64,000 nucleotides of DNA from Vulcanimicrobiota bacterium (GTDB lineage: Bacteria > Vulcanimicrobiota > Vulcanimicrobiia > Vulcanimicrobiales > Vulcanimicrobiaceae): positions 53,270-117,269 of the forward strand of contig JAAXCX010000009.1 of the NCBI GenBank assembly GCA_013036105.1, written 5' to 3'. The position numbers and the translations under genes are program-made. The stretch's first letter is position 1. Each line of letters starts with the position of its first letter. Below the pieces are notes generated by a model, which was not told the DNA's origin, did not search any database, and was given only the letters and a program-made list of their open reading frames with translations. This document shows, piece by piece, positions 1 to 9,700 of the stretch.

Positions 1-1
1 T

Positions 2-37
2 TACGAAGCGATGGTGGAAGATTTGGGGCTGCAATGA
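2..37 (+). CDS. C-terminal tail of an upstream gene (partial)
   Basis: The first bases read in frame as YEAMVEDLGLQ and then stop at TGA. This stop overlaps the ATG of anmK in an ATGA arrangement, the same coupling seen between the following genes, so it is probably the last eleven residues of the previous gene of the cell-wall recycling operon. Too little is present to name a family. Confidence 0.45.
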   Translation, partial: YEAMVEDLGLQ

Positions 38-1182
38 TTGCGGTCGGATTGATGAGCGGCACGTCGCTCGACGGCGTGGATGCGGCTCTGGTCAGACTCG
101 TGCCGCGCGGGCGCTCGTACGAAGTGGACGTGATCGATTTTCAAACGACGCCGTACGGCGACGACGAAGGCGCGGCGCTGCGCGATACGCTGCCGCCCAA
201 CGAAGGCTCGGCACGCGCCGTTGCGCGGCTGCACCGCATGCTCGGCCAAACCTTCGCCCGGGCTGCGCTCAACGTCGCGGGAAAAACGAGCGTGGACTTC
301 GTGGCTTCGCACGGTCAAACGATCTTTCATGACGGCGACGCGCACACGACGCTGCAAGTGGGCGACCCGTTCGTTATCCGACAGGCCATCGGCAGCACCG
401 TCTGCTACGATTTTCGCAGCGCCGATTGCGCGGCCGGCGGTCAAGGTGCGCCGCTCGTGCCGTACGTGGACGCACTCTTGTTGGCCAGCGATGCCGAAGA
501 TCGCGTTGCGGTCAACGTCGGCGGCATTGCCAACCTGACCGTTATACCGCGCCGGTCGGCGCCGCAGGACGTCGTCGCCTACGACAGCGGGCCGGGAAAC
601 ATGCTGATCGACGCGTTTATCTTCCGTCGCACGAATGGACGCGAACGTTTCGATCGCGACGGTAAAACGGCTCTTGCGGGCTCCGCGGACAGGCCGGTTC
701 TGGACGCGATGCTCGCGGATCCGTATTTTTCGCTCGCGCCGCCAAAAACGACGGGACGCGAACGGTTTGGCATGCAGTTTCTGGACGAGCATCAAGCCCG
801 GCTCGACGCCCTGTCGCTCGAAGACGGCGCGGCGACGCTGGTAGCGCTCACGGCCGCATCGCTCGCCTCGGCGATAGAAGCTTCGGCCGCCCCGGCGGCG
901 CGCGTGATCGTCAGCGGGGGCGGCGCGAAAAATCCCGCGGTTTTGCGCGAGCTGCGGCAGCGTCTGCCGGATCGGCGCGTCGAAACTTCCGACGTGATGA
1001 ATCTCCGGGCCGACGCCAAAGAAGCGGTTGCGTTTGCGATTCTCGGATACGAGACGCTGCGCGGGCGCGCGGCCAACGTGCCGCGTGCGACCGGCGCGGA
1101 CGGACCCGTCGTCCTAGGCGCGATCGCTCCGTATGATTTAGATGCATTGCTTGACAAGCTGCGGACCGAATGTCGCGCATAG
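34..1182 (+). CDS. anmK: Anhydro-N-acetylmuramic acid kinase
   Basis: Phosphorylates and hydrates 1,6-anhydro-MurNAc released by lytic transglycosylases to give MurNAc-6-phosphate in the cytoplasm. The 382 residues match the usual family length. The N terminus carries the ATP/phosphate signature GLMSGTSLDGVDAALV (about residues 5-20); the family motifs FVASHGQT, NVGGIANLT and DSGPGNMLID follow, and SGGGAKNP lies in the C-terminal ATPase half. The start overlaps the upstream stop (ATGA), and the 3' end overlaps the next kinase by 13 nt. With murQ two genes on, it makes a complete anhMurNAc to GlcNAc-6P route. Assignment is firm. Confidence 0.95.
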   Translation: MIAVGLMSGTSLDGVDAALVRLVPRGRSYEVDVIDFQTTPYGDDEGAALRDTLPPNEGSARAVARLHRMLGQTFARAALNVAGKTSVDFVASHGQTIFHDGDAHTTLQVGDPFVIRQAIGSTVCYDFRSADCAAGGQGAPLVPYVDALLLASDAEDRVAVNVGGIANLTVIPRRSAPQDVVAYDSGPGNMLIDAFIFRRTNGRERFDRDGKTALAGSADRPVLDAMLADPYFSLAPPKTTGRERFGMQFLDEHQARLDALSLEDGAATLVALTAASLASAIEASAAPAARVIVSGGGAKNPAVLRELRQRLPDRRVETSDVMNLRADAKEAVAFAILGYETLRGRAANVPRATGADGPVVLGAIAPYDLDALLDKLRTECRA

Positions 1183-2069
1183 CAGTCGGCGTTGACGCCG
1201 GCGGATCGAAAACCGCCGTCACCTACTCGATGGACGGAGAGTGTAAAGGCGTGTGGTATGGCGGTTCGGCAAATCCGACGGTGCACGGCGCCGAACGGGC
1301 GGGCGACAGCATCGCCAAAACCATCGAGCTCGCGCTCGACGGTGCGCTTCCGGGCGCGATCTTCGTCGGCGCTGCCGGCGCCGGACGCGAAGACGTCGCC
1401 CGCGAGTTGAGAAACGCGCTCGAATCGCGCTTTGCCGGCGCAACCGTGGAAGTGCGCGACGATGCGTACATCGCACTGCGCGCGGCGGTGCCGGAAGGCG
1501 ACGGCACCGTCGTCATCGCCGGAACAGGCGCGATCGCATACGCCGAAAAGAACGGCATGGGGTTCCGTAGCGGCGGCTACGGGTATTTGTTCGGCGACGC
1601 GGGCTCGGGGTTCGGCATCGGCGCCGCCGCGATCGATCGCTTGTTGCGCGCCTACGACGGGCGCGCGCCGCGCGATACGTTCTCAGAAGAGCTCGAAGCT
1701 GCTCTGGAAGTGCGCTCCCTGAACGAAACGCTGCAAAAAGTCTATGCCGCGCCGGCGCCGGCACGCGCTCTTGCGGCGCTCGCTCCGATCGTCATTGAAT
1801 CCGCCGGCCGGGGCGACCGCTCGGCTTCAAAAATCGTGCAGCAGGCGGCTGCCGAACTCAATAGTCTAGTGAAGGGCGCAATTTCCGCCGCCGGTTTAAC
1901 CGGTTCCAATGCGCCGATCGCGTTTTCGGGCGGCCTGCTTTCGGCCAGCAGTTTGCTGACGTTTCTGCTCGAAACGCGATTGCTCAACGACTTTCCGGAG
2001 ATGCCGATTCTCAAAGACAATCCCGCGCCCTCGGCCGGCGCACTCTGCGCCGCGGAACGTCTCTTATGA
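1170..2069 (+). CDS. BadF/BadG-type sugar kinase, probably N-acetylglucosamine (or MurNAc) kinase
   Basis: A 299-residue member of the BadF/BadG/BcrA/BcrD ATPase family. It has the actin-like phosphate loop VGVDAGGSKTAV at the N terminus, the second phosphate loop VIAGTGAIAYA near residue 115, and GYGYLFGDAGSGFGIG near residue 135, as in GlcNAc kinases and the related MurNAc/GlcNAc kinase MurK. It is sandwiched between anmK and murQ with overlaps on both sides, so the likely job is phosphorylating free GlcNAc or MurNAc from wall turnover. The exact substrate cannot be read from sequence. The ATG at 1170 gives the phosphate loop its usual distance from the start. Confidence 0.85.
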   Translation: MSRIAVGVDAGGSKTAVTYSMDGECKGVWYGGSANPTVHGAERAGDSIAKTIELALDGALPGAIFVGAAGAGREDVARELRNALESRFAGATVEVRDDAYIALRAAVPEGDGTVVIAGTGAIAYAEKNGMGFRSGGYGYLFGDAGSGFGIGAAAIDRLLRAYDGRAPRDTFSEELEAALEVRSLNETLQKVYAAPAPARALAALAPIVIESAGRGDRSASKIVQQAAAELNSLVKGAISAAGLTGSNAPIAFSGGLLSASSLLTFLLETRLLNDFPEMPILKDNPAPSAGALCAAERLL

Positions 2070-2956
2070 ACGATATGCCGCAGACCGAAGCGCGCAATCC
2101 GCGCACGAGTTCGCTCGATCTTTTGCCGTCGATCGAACTCACCGGCCTGCTCGCCGGCGAACAGAGCGAAGCGGTCGCGGCGGTCGTCGCCGTATCCGTG
2201 CCCCTCGCGCAAGCGGTGGACGAAATCGCCATGCGCATGGCGTCGGGCGGAACGCTGCATTACGTGGGGGCGGGAAGCAGCGGACGTATCGCGTTTCTCG
2301 ACGCTTCGGAGATGCCGCCGACTTTCGGTACCGATCCGTCGCTGGTCTGCGCGCACATCGCCGGGGGACGCGACGCGCTGACGCGCGCGATCGAAGGCGC
2401 CGAAGATGACGGCGACGCCGGCGAACGCGAAATCCGTGGACATGTGAAGACGGGCGATGCCGTGGTCGGGTTGAGCGCGAGCGGCGGCGCGGCATTCGTC
2501 GTGCGCGCGCTGCTCGCCGCGCGCGAGACGGGCGCCTGGACGCTCGGCGTAACCAGTAATGCCGGAACCGAGCTCGGCGCAGCGGCGGACGTGGCGATCG
2601 TTTTGAACACGGGGCCCGAACCCGTCGCGGGTTCGACACGGCTCAAAGCCGGCACGGCGCAGAAGGTGCTGCTCAACACGCTTTCGACCGCGACGATGAT
2701 CAAACTCGATAAAGTTTACGACAATCTCATGGTCGACGTCGTCGCGACCAACAGCAAACTCCGTAAGCGCGCGCTGCGGTTGGTCATGCAGCTCGTCCCC
2801 AGCGATGAGCAAGCGGCGGCGAAACTGCTGGAATCTGCCGGGGGGCGCGTGAAGGTTGCGGTCGTCATGGGCCGCGGCGAGCTGACGGCCGCGGAGGCGC
2901 GCGCGCTGCTCGACTCGCACGGCGGCTCGCTGCGCCGCGCGCTGCACGGGCCATAA
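2066..2956 (+). CDS. murQ: N-acetylmuramic acid 6-phosphate etherase
   Basis: Cleaves the lactyl ether of MurNAc-6P to yield GlcNAc-6P and D-lactate. The 296 residues fit the family. The SIS sugar-isomerase fold is visible: VGAGSSGRIAFLDASEMPPTFG (about residues 68-89) contains the phosphate-binding serines and the glutamate corresponding to the catalytic acid, and VVGLSASGGAAFV (about 132-144) is the second phosphate-binding loop. The ATG overlaps the kinase stop (ATGA), and its own TAA shares one base with the next ATG (TAATG), so all four genes are likely translationally coupled. Confidence 0.95.
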   Translation: MNDMPQTEARNPRTSSLDLLPSIELTGLLAGEQSEAVAAVVAVSVPLAQAVDEIAMRMASGGTLHYVGAGSSGRIAFLDASEMPPTFGTDPSLVCAHIAGGRDALTRAIEGAEDDGDAGEREIRGHVKTGDAVVGLSASGGAAFVVRALLAARETGAWTLGVTSNAGTELGAAADVAIVLNTGPEPVAGSTRLKAGTAQKVLLNTLSTATMIKLDKVYDNLMVDVVATNSKLRKRALRLVMQLVPSDEQAAAKLLESAGGRVKVAVVMGRGELTAAEARALLDSHGGSLRRALHGP

Positions 2957-4473
2957 TGTTCGCGGCGTTCGCGCTTGCGGCGATCGCGTTCGTTCCGCTG
3001 GACGATCGTCCGGTCACGCGACAGTTGCCCCAGCTCTTAGGACGCATCGCAGGCGTGCCGGTAGCCGAGCCGCCGCTGCCGCTGCTCGGGAATTATTTGG
3101 ACTTTGGAAAACCCGACGCGATCGTCGCGTGGCTCCACGGTTCAGAGACCGCCCGCGCCAATCAGTTCGTGGTGAGCGCCGATATGCTGGCCTACGGCGG
3201 ATTGATCGCATCGCGCGTTCCCGAAACGGCGTACGGCGACGCGTACTTTCGTTTACGTTCGCTTCAACAGCTGCGCCGGCAGCATCCCACAGCGTGGATC
3301 GGCGTGTTCGGCACCGTCATGCGGCTTGCGCCGACCGGCATTCCAGCCGTCGGACCGGCGCAGTCGTTTTTCGCGCCGTATCCGATTTGGTCGTACCTGC
3401 AAGAGTACGCCAACCTGCACGACCCGCCCTTACCGTCGGAAGAGGCTCGCGCGGCGCAACTGCGCGCTTTGATCGGCGATCAGGCGCTGCAAGGGTATTT
3501 GAACGCCCGCTACCGCGATTACGCGGCCGACGATTTCCTGATAAAATTGACGGCCGCCGGAACGATCGACCGTTTGGCGCTCGGACAGGACGACGCGGGG
3601 CCCGTTGGCCTTCACGTGAAGGACGTTCGCGCGCTGCAGGCGTCGGTCGCGCAAGCCGGGCTGGACGATCGCGTCGCGATCGAGCCGGGAGCCGACGAGC
3701 TGGGAATGGCGATGGTCTCTCAAGCGATCGCGCGCAATGCCGGCTGGACGCCGCGGATCGCGGTGGTCTACTCGATGCCGGGCGGCGCCGCGCTCAGCGA
3801 TCCGCTGGAGTTCGCACCAATCGAAACCGCCATTAACGGGCTCATCGGTCTCTGCGGCGCGGTGCGCGACGATGCGCGGCCGGATATCACGTTGTTCGTC
3901 CGCGTTCCCGATACCGATCCCGCCCACGATGACGCGTTATTGGCGGCGGTGCAGGCGCAAGAGCAAGCCGGGCGTTCCGTTGCGTTCGCGGATTTGACGT
4001 TTCTGCGCAATACGTTCTCGGTTCAGGCCGCTTTCGCAGAGCGGCTGCTCGAGAGCGGAGCCGCAAGCAAACTGGATTCGTACGCATCCTGGAACACGAA
4101 TGCCAATACCGTCGGCACGGCGGTTGCCGAAGCGGTCGCCGCCGGCGCCGGGCGCCGGGCGGGCACCTATGACGCGCTCGCACACGCCGAATTCACGTTC
4201 GATCGCATCGTCGACGATTACGCCTTTCACGATTTCGTCCGTCCGCAGATCAACGCCGCGCTTTCCGCCCAAGGGATCACCGATCATACATATCTGCTTG
4301 CCGCACAAGCCGGGCCGATCGCCGACCTCAATCGCGCCGCGCTGTGGAACCGGGCGGCCGCCATCCTCAAAGAGCTCTATCCGTCCTACCATATCGCCGC
4401 GATGCAGATCACGCTGCCGTGGAACCGGACGTTCGAAACCGGAATCGAAGTCGGGCTGGCGCCCAACCTGTAA
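2956..4473 (+). CDS. DUF4127 family protein, probably exported
   Basis: A 505-residue protein opening with a short hydrophobic stretch (MFAAFALAAIAFVPL) followed at once by LDDRPVTRQLPQLLG, the typical opening of DUF4127 proteins. No function is established for the family as far as I know. It starts on the last base of the murQ stop codon (TAATG), so it is very probably made together with the MurNAc-6P etherase, which points to a role in cell-wall sugar turnover, perhaps a periplasmic step. The hydrophobic N terminus is short for a signal peptide and may instead be the first core strand. Family call is good; role is inference. Confidence 0.8.
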   Translation: MFAAFALAAIAFVPLDDRPVTRQLPQLLGRIAGVPVAEPPLPLLGNYLDFGKPDAIVAWLHGSETARANQFVVSADMLAYGGLIASRVPETAYGDAYFRLRSLQQLRRQHPTAWIGVFGTVMRLAPTGIPAVGPAQSFFAPYPIWSYLQEYANLHDPPLPSEEARAAQLRALIGDQALQGYLNARYRDYAADDFLIKLTAAGTIDRLALGQDDAGPVGLHVKDVRALQASVAQAGLDDRVAIEPGADELGMAMVSQAIARNAGWTPRIAVVYSMPGGAALSDPLEFAPIETAINGLIGLCGAVRDDARPDITLFVRVPDTDPAHDDALLAAVQAQEQAGRSVAFADLTFLRNTFSVQAAFAERLLESGAASKLDSYASWNTNANTVGTAVAEAVAAGAGRRAGTYDALAHAEFTFDRIVDDYAFHDFVRPQINAALSAQGITDHTYLLAAQAGPIADLNRAALWNRAAAILKELYPSYHIAAMQITLPWNRTFETGIEVGLAPNL

Positions 4474-4474
4474 A

Positions 4475-5608
4475 CTAGAAGGGCGCAAGCAGGGCGAAAC
4501 CGCCCTGCGCCGCAACGCGTTCACCGGCCCGCAAGCCGCGCGAAATAAACGCTTGCGTCGCATTACGTTGAGCCACCGCAACCGTGCGCTGCGCGAATTG
4601 CGGGGCGCCGTCTTTGCCGGTGATCTGCACGAAGACCAATGTTTTGCCCGTTTGCGGATCTTCGACGATCGCACTTTGTGGAATGATAATTCCACGATCG
4701 CGCGCCACGTCGATCGTCGCTTGTACCGCGCTTCCGCCGGGCGCTCCGCTCGGTAGACCGCTCACGACGACGGTCGCGGCTTGCGTCGCCGGATCGAGCG
4801 CCGGTGAGACTCCCGCAACGCGTCCCAGGCTCTGCAGCCCGGTACCGGGGACCACGACGCGCACGGGATCGCCGCGGCGCACGCGTGCCGCGTCGGCCGA
4901 TGTGACGTCGAGGGTGACGTCGCCCGAACTGCCGGGCGCGATCGCGATGACCGGCGTCGCGGAATCGACGGACTCGCCGGGGCGTTTATAGATTGCCGTC
5001 ACGACTCCGTCGATTGGCGAACGCAGCGTTCCGTTGGCGAGGTCGCGCTGCGCTAAGGCCGCGCGGGCTTGCGCGCTCTCCACTTGGGCTCCGGCGGAAC
5101 GCACTTGCGCCGTCGCCGTCTGCGCCTCGGCGAGATCGGCAGCGAGCTGCGCGCGCGCCGTTTGCGCGTCTTTCAGCGGCGCGACGCCGGCCGCGTATAA
5201 CGATTCGGCGCGCGCGACGGCGGCGCGATCGACCGCAATTTTCGCGCTCGTGCGATCCACGGCGGACTGTTGCGCGTTCGCGGCCGCGGCATTCGCATCG
5301 GCTTGCGCCTGTTCGGCAGAGAGCGACAACCCGCTGACGTCGAGTTGCGCAAGCGCCTGGCCGGCGCCGACGTGCTGGCCGATGGTGACATTCGTGCTCG
5401 TCAAAATACCGGGCTCGGCGAACGAGAGCTTCGTTACCGCGCCCGCAGGAGCGCCGATTCTGCCGGTCGCCGAAAGTGTTTCGACGAACGTGCCGATTCT
5501 CGCCGTTGCCAACGCGACAGCCGGCTGCGATTTCGGCGGCGCATTCGTGCTGCGGGCGCAAGCTGCTAGCGTGAGCGCAACACAGATCGCGGCCGTGAAG
5601 CGTTTCAT
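4475..5608 (-). CDS. RND efflux periplasmic adaptor (HlyD/MFP family), lipoprotein
   Basis: A 377-residue membrane-fusion protein linking the RND pump to the TolC channel. The N terminus is a lipoprotein signal, with lipobox LAAC placing the acylated cysteine at residue 17. A lipoyl-like half-motif precedes an alanine/glutamine-rich alpha-hairpin (about residues 90-190); the second lipoyl half, with LRSPIDGVVTAIYKRPGESV, and beta-barrel segments follow. The C terminus QGGFALLAPF is usual for the family. It is the last gene of a five-gene - strand operon and its ATG overlaps the TolC stop (ATGA). Confidence 0.9.
   Translation of the reverse strand: MKRFTAAICVALTLAACARSTNAPPKSQPAVALATARIGTFVETLSATGRIGAPAGAVTKLSFAEPGILTSTNVTIGQHVGAGQALAQLDVSGLSLSAEQAQADANAAAANAQQSAVDRTSAKIAVDRAAVARAESLYAAGVAPLKDAQTARAQLAADLAEAQTATAQVRSAGAQVESAQARAALAQRDLANGTLRSPIDGVVTAIYKRPGESVDSATPVIAIAPGSSGDVTLDVTSADAARVRRGDPVRVVVPGTGLQSLGRVAGVSPALDPATQAATVVVSGLPSGAPGGSAVQATIDVARDRGIIIPQSAIVEDPQTGKTLVFVQITGKDGAPQFAQRTVAVAQRNATQAFISRGLRAGERVAAQGGFALLAPF
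4489..4508. terminator. Hairpin between convergent operons
   Basis: GCAGGGCG-AAAC-CGCCCTGC forms a perfect 8-bp stem with a 4-nt loop. It lies just past the stop of the + strand DUF4127 gene and inside the last codons of the - strand adaptor gene. No T-run follows on either strand, so it would not be a classical intrinsic terminator. Confidence 0.35.
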
Positions 5609-6789
5609 GGTCCCAGCAACTCTTCCAGCTCGGCGGCGGCTTGTGACCGCGCATACTTGGCCGTGAGTTCGTCGAGCGCGGCTTGGACGTACGTGCGCCG
5701 CGCATCGGCTACGTCTAAGCTCGAACTGGCTCCGCTGCGGTATCCCGTTTGCGTCGCGGCCAACTCTTGCTGAGCGGCAATGCGCGCGCGCGTCGTAATG
5801 TGGGTTGCGCGAATAGTCTCGGCATAGGTGCGCGCGGCATTGCCGACTTCGACGCTGATCTGCTTGCGGATCGACAGCACCCGCGCTTGCGCTTGAGCCA
5901 AGCGCGCGCGTTCAGCGTCGCCCCGGTTTGCGGCTGCGCGTGAGAGCGGAAAGGTTAACTGGACGTTTGCCGACGGCCCGCGCACGAATATCCCCGTGTC
6001 GATTCCGGCCGTATAACCGGCGTTGACGACGATTGCCGGTAGGTTTCCGCGCTGCGCGACGCCGACCGCCGCAGTTTCGGCGTCGGCCGCCTTTTCGGCC
6101 GAGGCGAGATCGCTGCGCGCAGAGAGTGCGCGCAGGACGAATGTTTGCGGGGCGGCAGATGCCGGCGGTTGCGGGAACGTCGCGGAAAGGTCGGGCTTGA
6201 CCGGCTCGTCGAGTTCGATCTCCAAAGCCGACTGCGCGTTCTGCAGACTCGTTGCCGCCGCATTCCGATCGCCTTGCGCGCGCGCCAGCGAGACCTGCGC
6301 CCGGACGATGTCGAGGCGCGGCGCGTCGCCCGCGCGGAAACGCAGCTGCGCGGCGCGGAAATCGCTCCGCGCTCCGGCGACCAACTGGTCGCGCAGCGTC
6401 AGCTCGGCGTCTGCTCTGAGCATCGAAAAATACAGTCCGGCCGTCTTGACCCGTTCGGCACGCTGCGTTTCAAGCAGATCGAACTGCGCTGCATCCACGT
6501 TGGCTTGCGCTTGGCGCACGAGCGGTGAATAGGCGAAATAATCGCCCAGTGTCACCTGGCCGCCGACCGTGACGAGCCGCTGCGTGATTGTGCCGTTGCT
6601 GTTTCCGGCTTGCGGCGATTGCGCGTAATTTGCAGTGATCGCGGGCGAAGCCGACGTGCGGGCCGCGGCTAAGAGCGCCGCTTGTTCGCGAACGCGCTCG
6701 CGCGCCTGCGTAACGTCAGGCGAAACGGAGACGGCGCGATCGAGCGCCGCGTTTAACGAAAGGACCGCCAGTACGACCGCTGCGATCAT
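5605..6789 (-). CDS. TolC-family outer-membrane efflux protein
   Basis: 394 residues with an N-terminal signal (MIAAVVLAVLSLNAALD), then two long alanine-rich helical repeats typical of outer-membrane efflux proteins, for example QARERVREQAALLAAARTSASP near the N terminus and GDAERARLAQAQARVLSIRKQ in the second half. It is somewhat short for the family (usually 420-480) but contains both repeats. It sits between the RND pump and the adaptor with 4-nt overlaps on both sides, so it is the outer-membrane duct of that pump. Confidence 0.88.
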   Translation of the reverse strand: MIAAVVLAVLSLNAALDRAVSVSPDVTQARERVREQAALLAAARTSASPAITANYAQSPQAGNSNGTITQRLVTVGGQVTLGDYFAYSPLVRQAQANVDAAQFDLLETQRAERVKTAGLYFSMLRADAELTLRDQLVAGARSDFRAAQLRFRAGDAPRLDIVRAQVSLARAQGDRNAAATSLQNAQSALEIELDEPVKPDLSATFPQPPASAAPQTFVLRALSARSDLASAEKAADAETAAVGVAQRGNLPAIVVNAGYTAGIDTGIFVRGPSANVQLTFPLSRAAANRGDAERARLAQAQARVLSIRKQISVEVGNAARTYAETIRATHITTRARIAAQQELAATQTGYRSGASSSLDVADARRTYVQAALDELTAKYARSQAAAELEELLGP

Positions 6790-9700
6790 TGAACCACCGC
6801 ACTTTTCCCCGCAAACCCCGCGTAGAGCACGGGAATGACGATCAGCGTGAATGCCGTTGCGGTGGAGAGGCCGCCGATCACGGCGATCGCCAGCGGCTGT
6901 TCCATCGCCGAACCCGATCCGATTCCGAATGCGAGCGGCAGCAAACCGCCGATGGCCGCACAGGTCGTCATGACGATCGGCCGCAGACGCGTGCGCCCCG
7001 CGGCCACGAGTGCGTCGTGCACGTGCGCGCCCTCCAGGCGGCGTTTGTTGGCGACGTCGATAAGCAGGATACCGTTTTTGACGACGATACCGACGAGCAG
7101 CAGGATACCCATGAAAGACGAGACGTTGAAGGGCGTCCCCGTGACAAACAATGCGCCCGCGACGCCGATGATTGCCAGCGGAATAGCGGTCAGGATAACG
7201 AGCGGCAGCCGGAACGACCGGAATGCCGCGAGCATCACAAAATAGACGAGCGCGACCGCAATCAGCACCACTTGCACGAATTCATGAAACGATTGCTGCT
7301 GAGCTTCGTACGCTCCGCCGATAGACGCCGAATAGCCGGGCGGTAAAGAAATATTTTGCAGCGTTCGCTGCACGTTTCCAATCACCGAAGACAGTGTGAC
7401 GCCGGTATAATTTGCGGTGATCACCATGACGCGTGCGCCGTTGATTTCAGTGATATCGGTCGACAGGCGGCTCGGACTGATCTGCGCGACGGAATTCAGC
7501 GCGACGACGCCGGCCGGTGTGGAGATCAGGCCCGCGGCCGAATCGCCTTGCGGCGTGAGGACGCTGACGCGCACCGGAACGCGGTTGAGCGATCCGGCAA
7601 CGTCGGTTGCAATGCCGCCTTGTGCTGACGCTGCAAGCGCGTTTCCCAAATCAGCCGCGGTCATGCTCAAGGCCGCCAGCCGCCCGCCATAGGGTGCGAT
7701 GCGCAGCGTAGGATCGTCGTAGCTGACGCCGGAGAACGCATCGGCGAGTCCCGGCACACCGGATATCTTGTCGGTAATCCGGTTAGCCAGCGCGATCAGC
7801 GTATCTTGATCGGGGCCGCGCACCGTAATCTGGATCGGCGAGGGTGCGCCCGACATGTCGTTGATCATGTCTTCCAAGATTTGGTGAAAGTCGAACTGTG
7901 CCGCGGGTATCGCCGTCGTGTAGGCATTGCGCAGGCGCTCGCTGACGGCCTCATAGGAAGGGCGCGCGCCGCTGCGCAGGCGGATGCGGATCGTGCCTTG
8001 GCGCACCTGCGTCGGCGAGAAGCCGTTGGTGTCGATTCCGGTAAAGCGGCCCACCGATTCAACCGCAGGGTCGCGCAGTGCGATGCGCTCCATGGTCGTA
8101 GCTGCCGCATCGCTAGCTTCGATGGTCGTGCCCACCGGCATGGCGTAGCGAATTTCGAACTGGCCCTCGTCGAGGTGCGGAAGAAAGTCGCTGGGAAGCT
8201 TGGCGAGCAGCAGCACGGTGACGATCAGCACGACGACGGAGCCGCCGTACACGGCCGCGCGTTTGTGAAGCGCCCACCGCAGCAGCGGTTCGTATCGCGC
8301 AAGCAGACGCGCGATGAAGCCCGTATCTTCGCCATGCGTAGTCTCTTCAGGCAGCAGGGTCTGCGCCAGAATAGGTGCGACGAACAGCGCCAAGCAAAGC
8401 GAGACGATCAGTGAAGCGGCGAGCGTCAGCGCGAGCGCGCGGAAGAAGAAGCCGCTGACGCCCGAGAGCAACAGCAAGGGAACGAACACGACGACCGTGG
8501 TGAATGTCGATGCCGCCATCGGCGCGGCGAGCTCTCCCATCGAAATCGTAATGACGTCGGTTTTCCGCATGCCCGGATAGACGCGAAAATTGCGCGCGAT
8601 GTTCTCGACGACGACGATCGCGTCGTCGATGATCAATCCTACAGCGACCGCGAGGCCGCCGACGCTCATGAGGTTGAGCGTCTGTCCGAGGCGGTTCATC
8701 ACGAAGACGGCGATAGCCATCGCAATGGGAATCACGATTGCCGCGACCATCGTCATGCGAAGGTTCCGCAGGAAGACGAGGATCACGAGTATGGCGAGAA
8801 ACGCGCCTGCCAGGATGGCGTCGCGCAGGCTGCGTTGAGACTCCACGACGAGATCCGTTTGATCCCAATAGCGCGAGATCGCGATGCCGGCCGGCAGTTG
8901 AGCCGACAAGACCGCCATTTTCGCTTTGATGGCGGAGGACATTTTCACCGCGTCGGTTCCGGGCAAGCCGAAAAAATTGAGGACGACGGCGTGTTGCGCA
9001 TCGTAACTCACTTGCGTCGTTAGCGGTGCGACGCCGAGGGACACCGCGCCCAGCTGTCCGACCGACACGGGCAAACGCCCCGCTGCGGGCACGACAATCG
9101 ACGCGATTGCTGCCGCGTTTTTCACGTTCGCGTCAAGGACGAGTACGTTGCGCCGGTAGTACTGCTGCGCGATGCCGAGCGAGCTGACCCCGTTTGCCTC
9201 CGATATCGCGTTTGCGACGTCTTGCGCGGCCACTCCCCGCGCCGCTAGCGCGGCCGGGTCGAGCGTAACGTGATATTCACGCTGCGGACCGCCGACCATA
9301 AGAATCCGGGCGAGTCCGGGCGTGCCGTAGAATTCGGGAAGAAGCGATTGCTGCGCCAGCTCGCGCAGCATCGTTTGCGACATCGAGTGCGCGACGAGCG
9401 CGTAGGAAACCACCGGTTCGCTGTTCGGATTGACGATGACGGCATCCACGCCCGTCAGCGCCGGAATCGAGGCGCGCACTTGCGCGACGGCTTGGTTGAC
9501 GTATTGCACATCGAAGCGTGCGTCGGTCTTTGGATCGAAGGTCACGAGAAATTCGGCGCTGCCTTGCGCCGAGTTGGCCGTCACACGCGTGACCGATGGC
9601 AATCCAAGAAAGGCATTCTCTAACGGAAGGGTGACCGCCGTGCGCACCTGATCCGGCGGAAGGTCGCCGGCTTCCGCAACGACGTCGATCCGCGCGAACG

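Noticed and set aside
1742..2947. 401-residue - strand frame opposite the sugar kinase and murQ
   Set aside because: Arg/His-rich composition typical of the antisense of GC-rich genes; the + strand frames are clear enzyme families.
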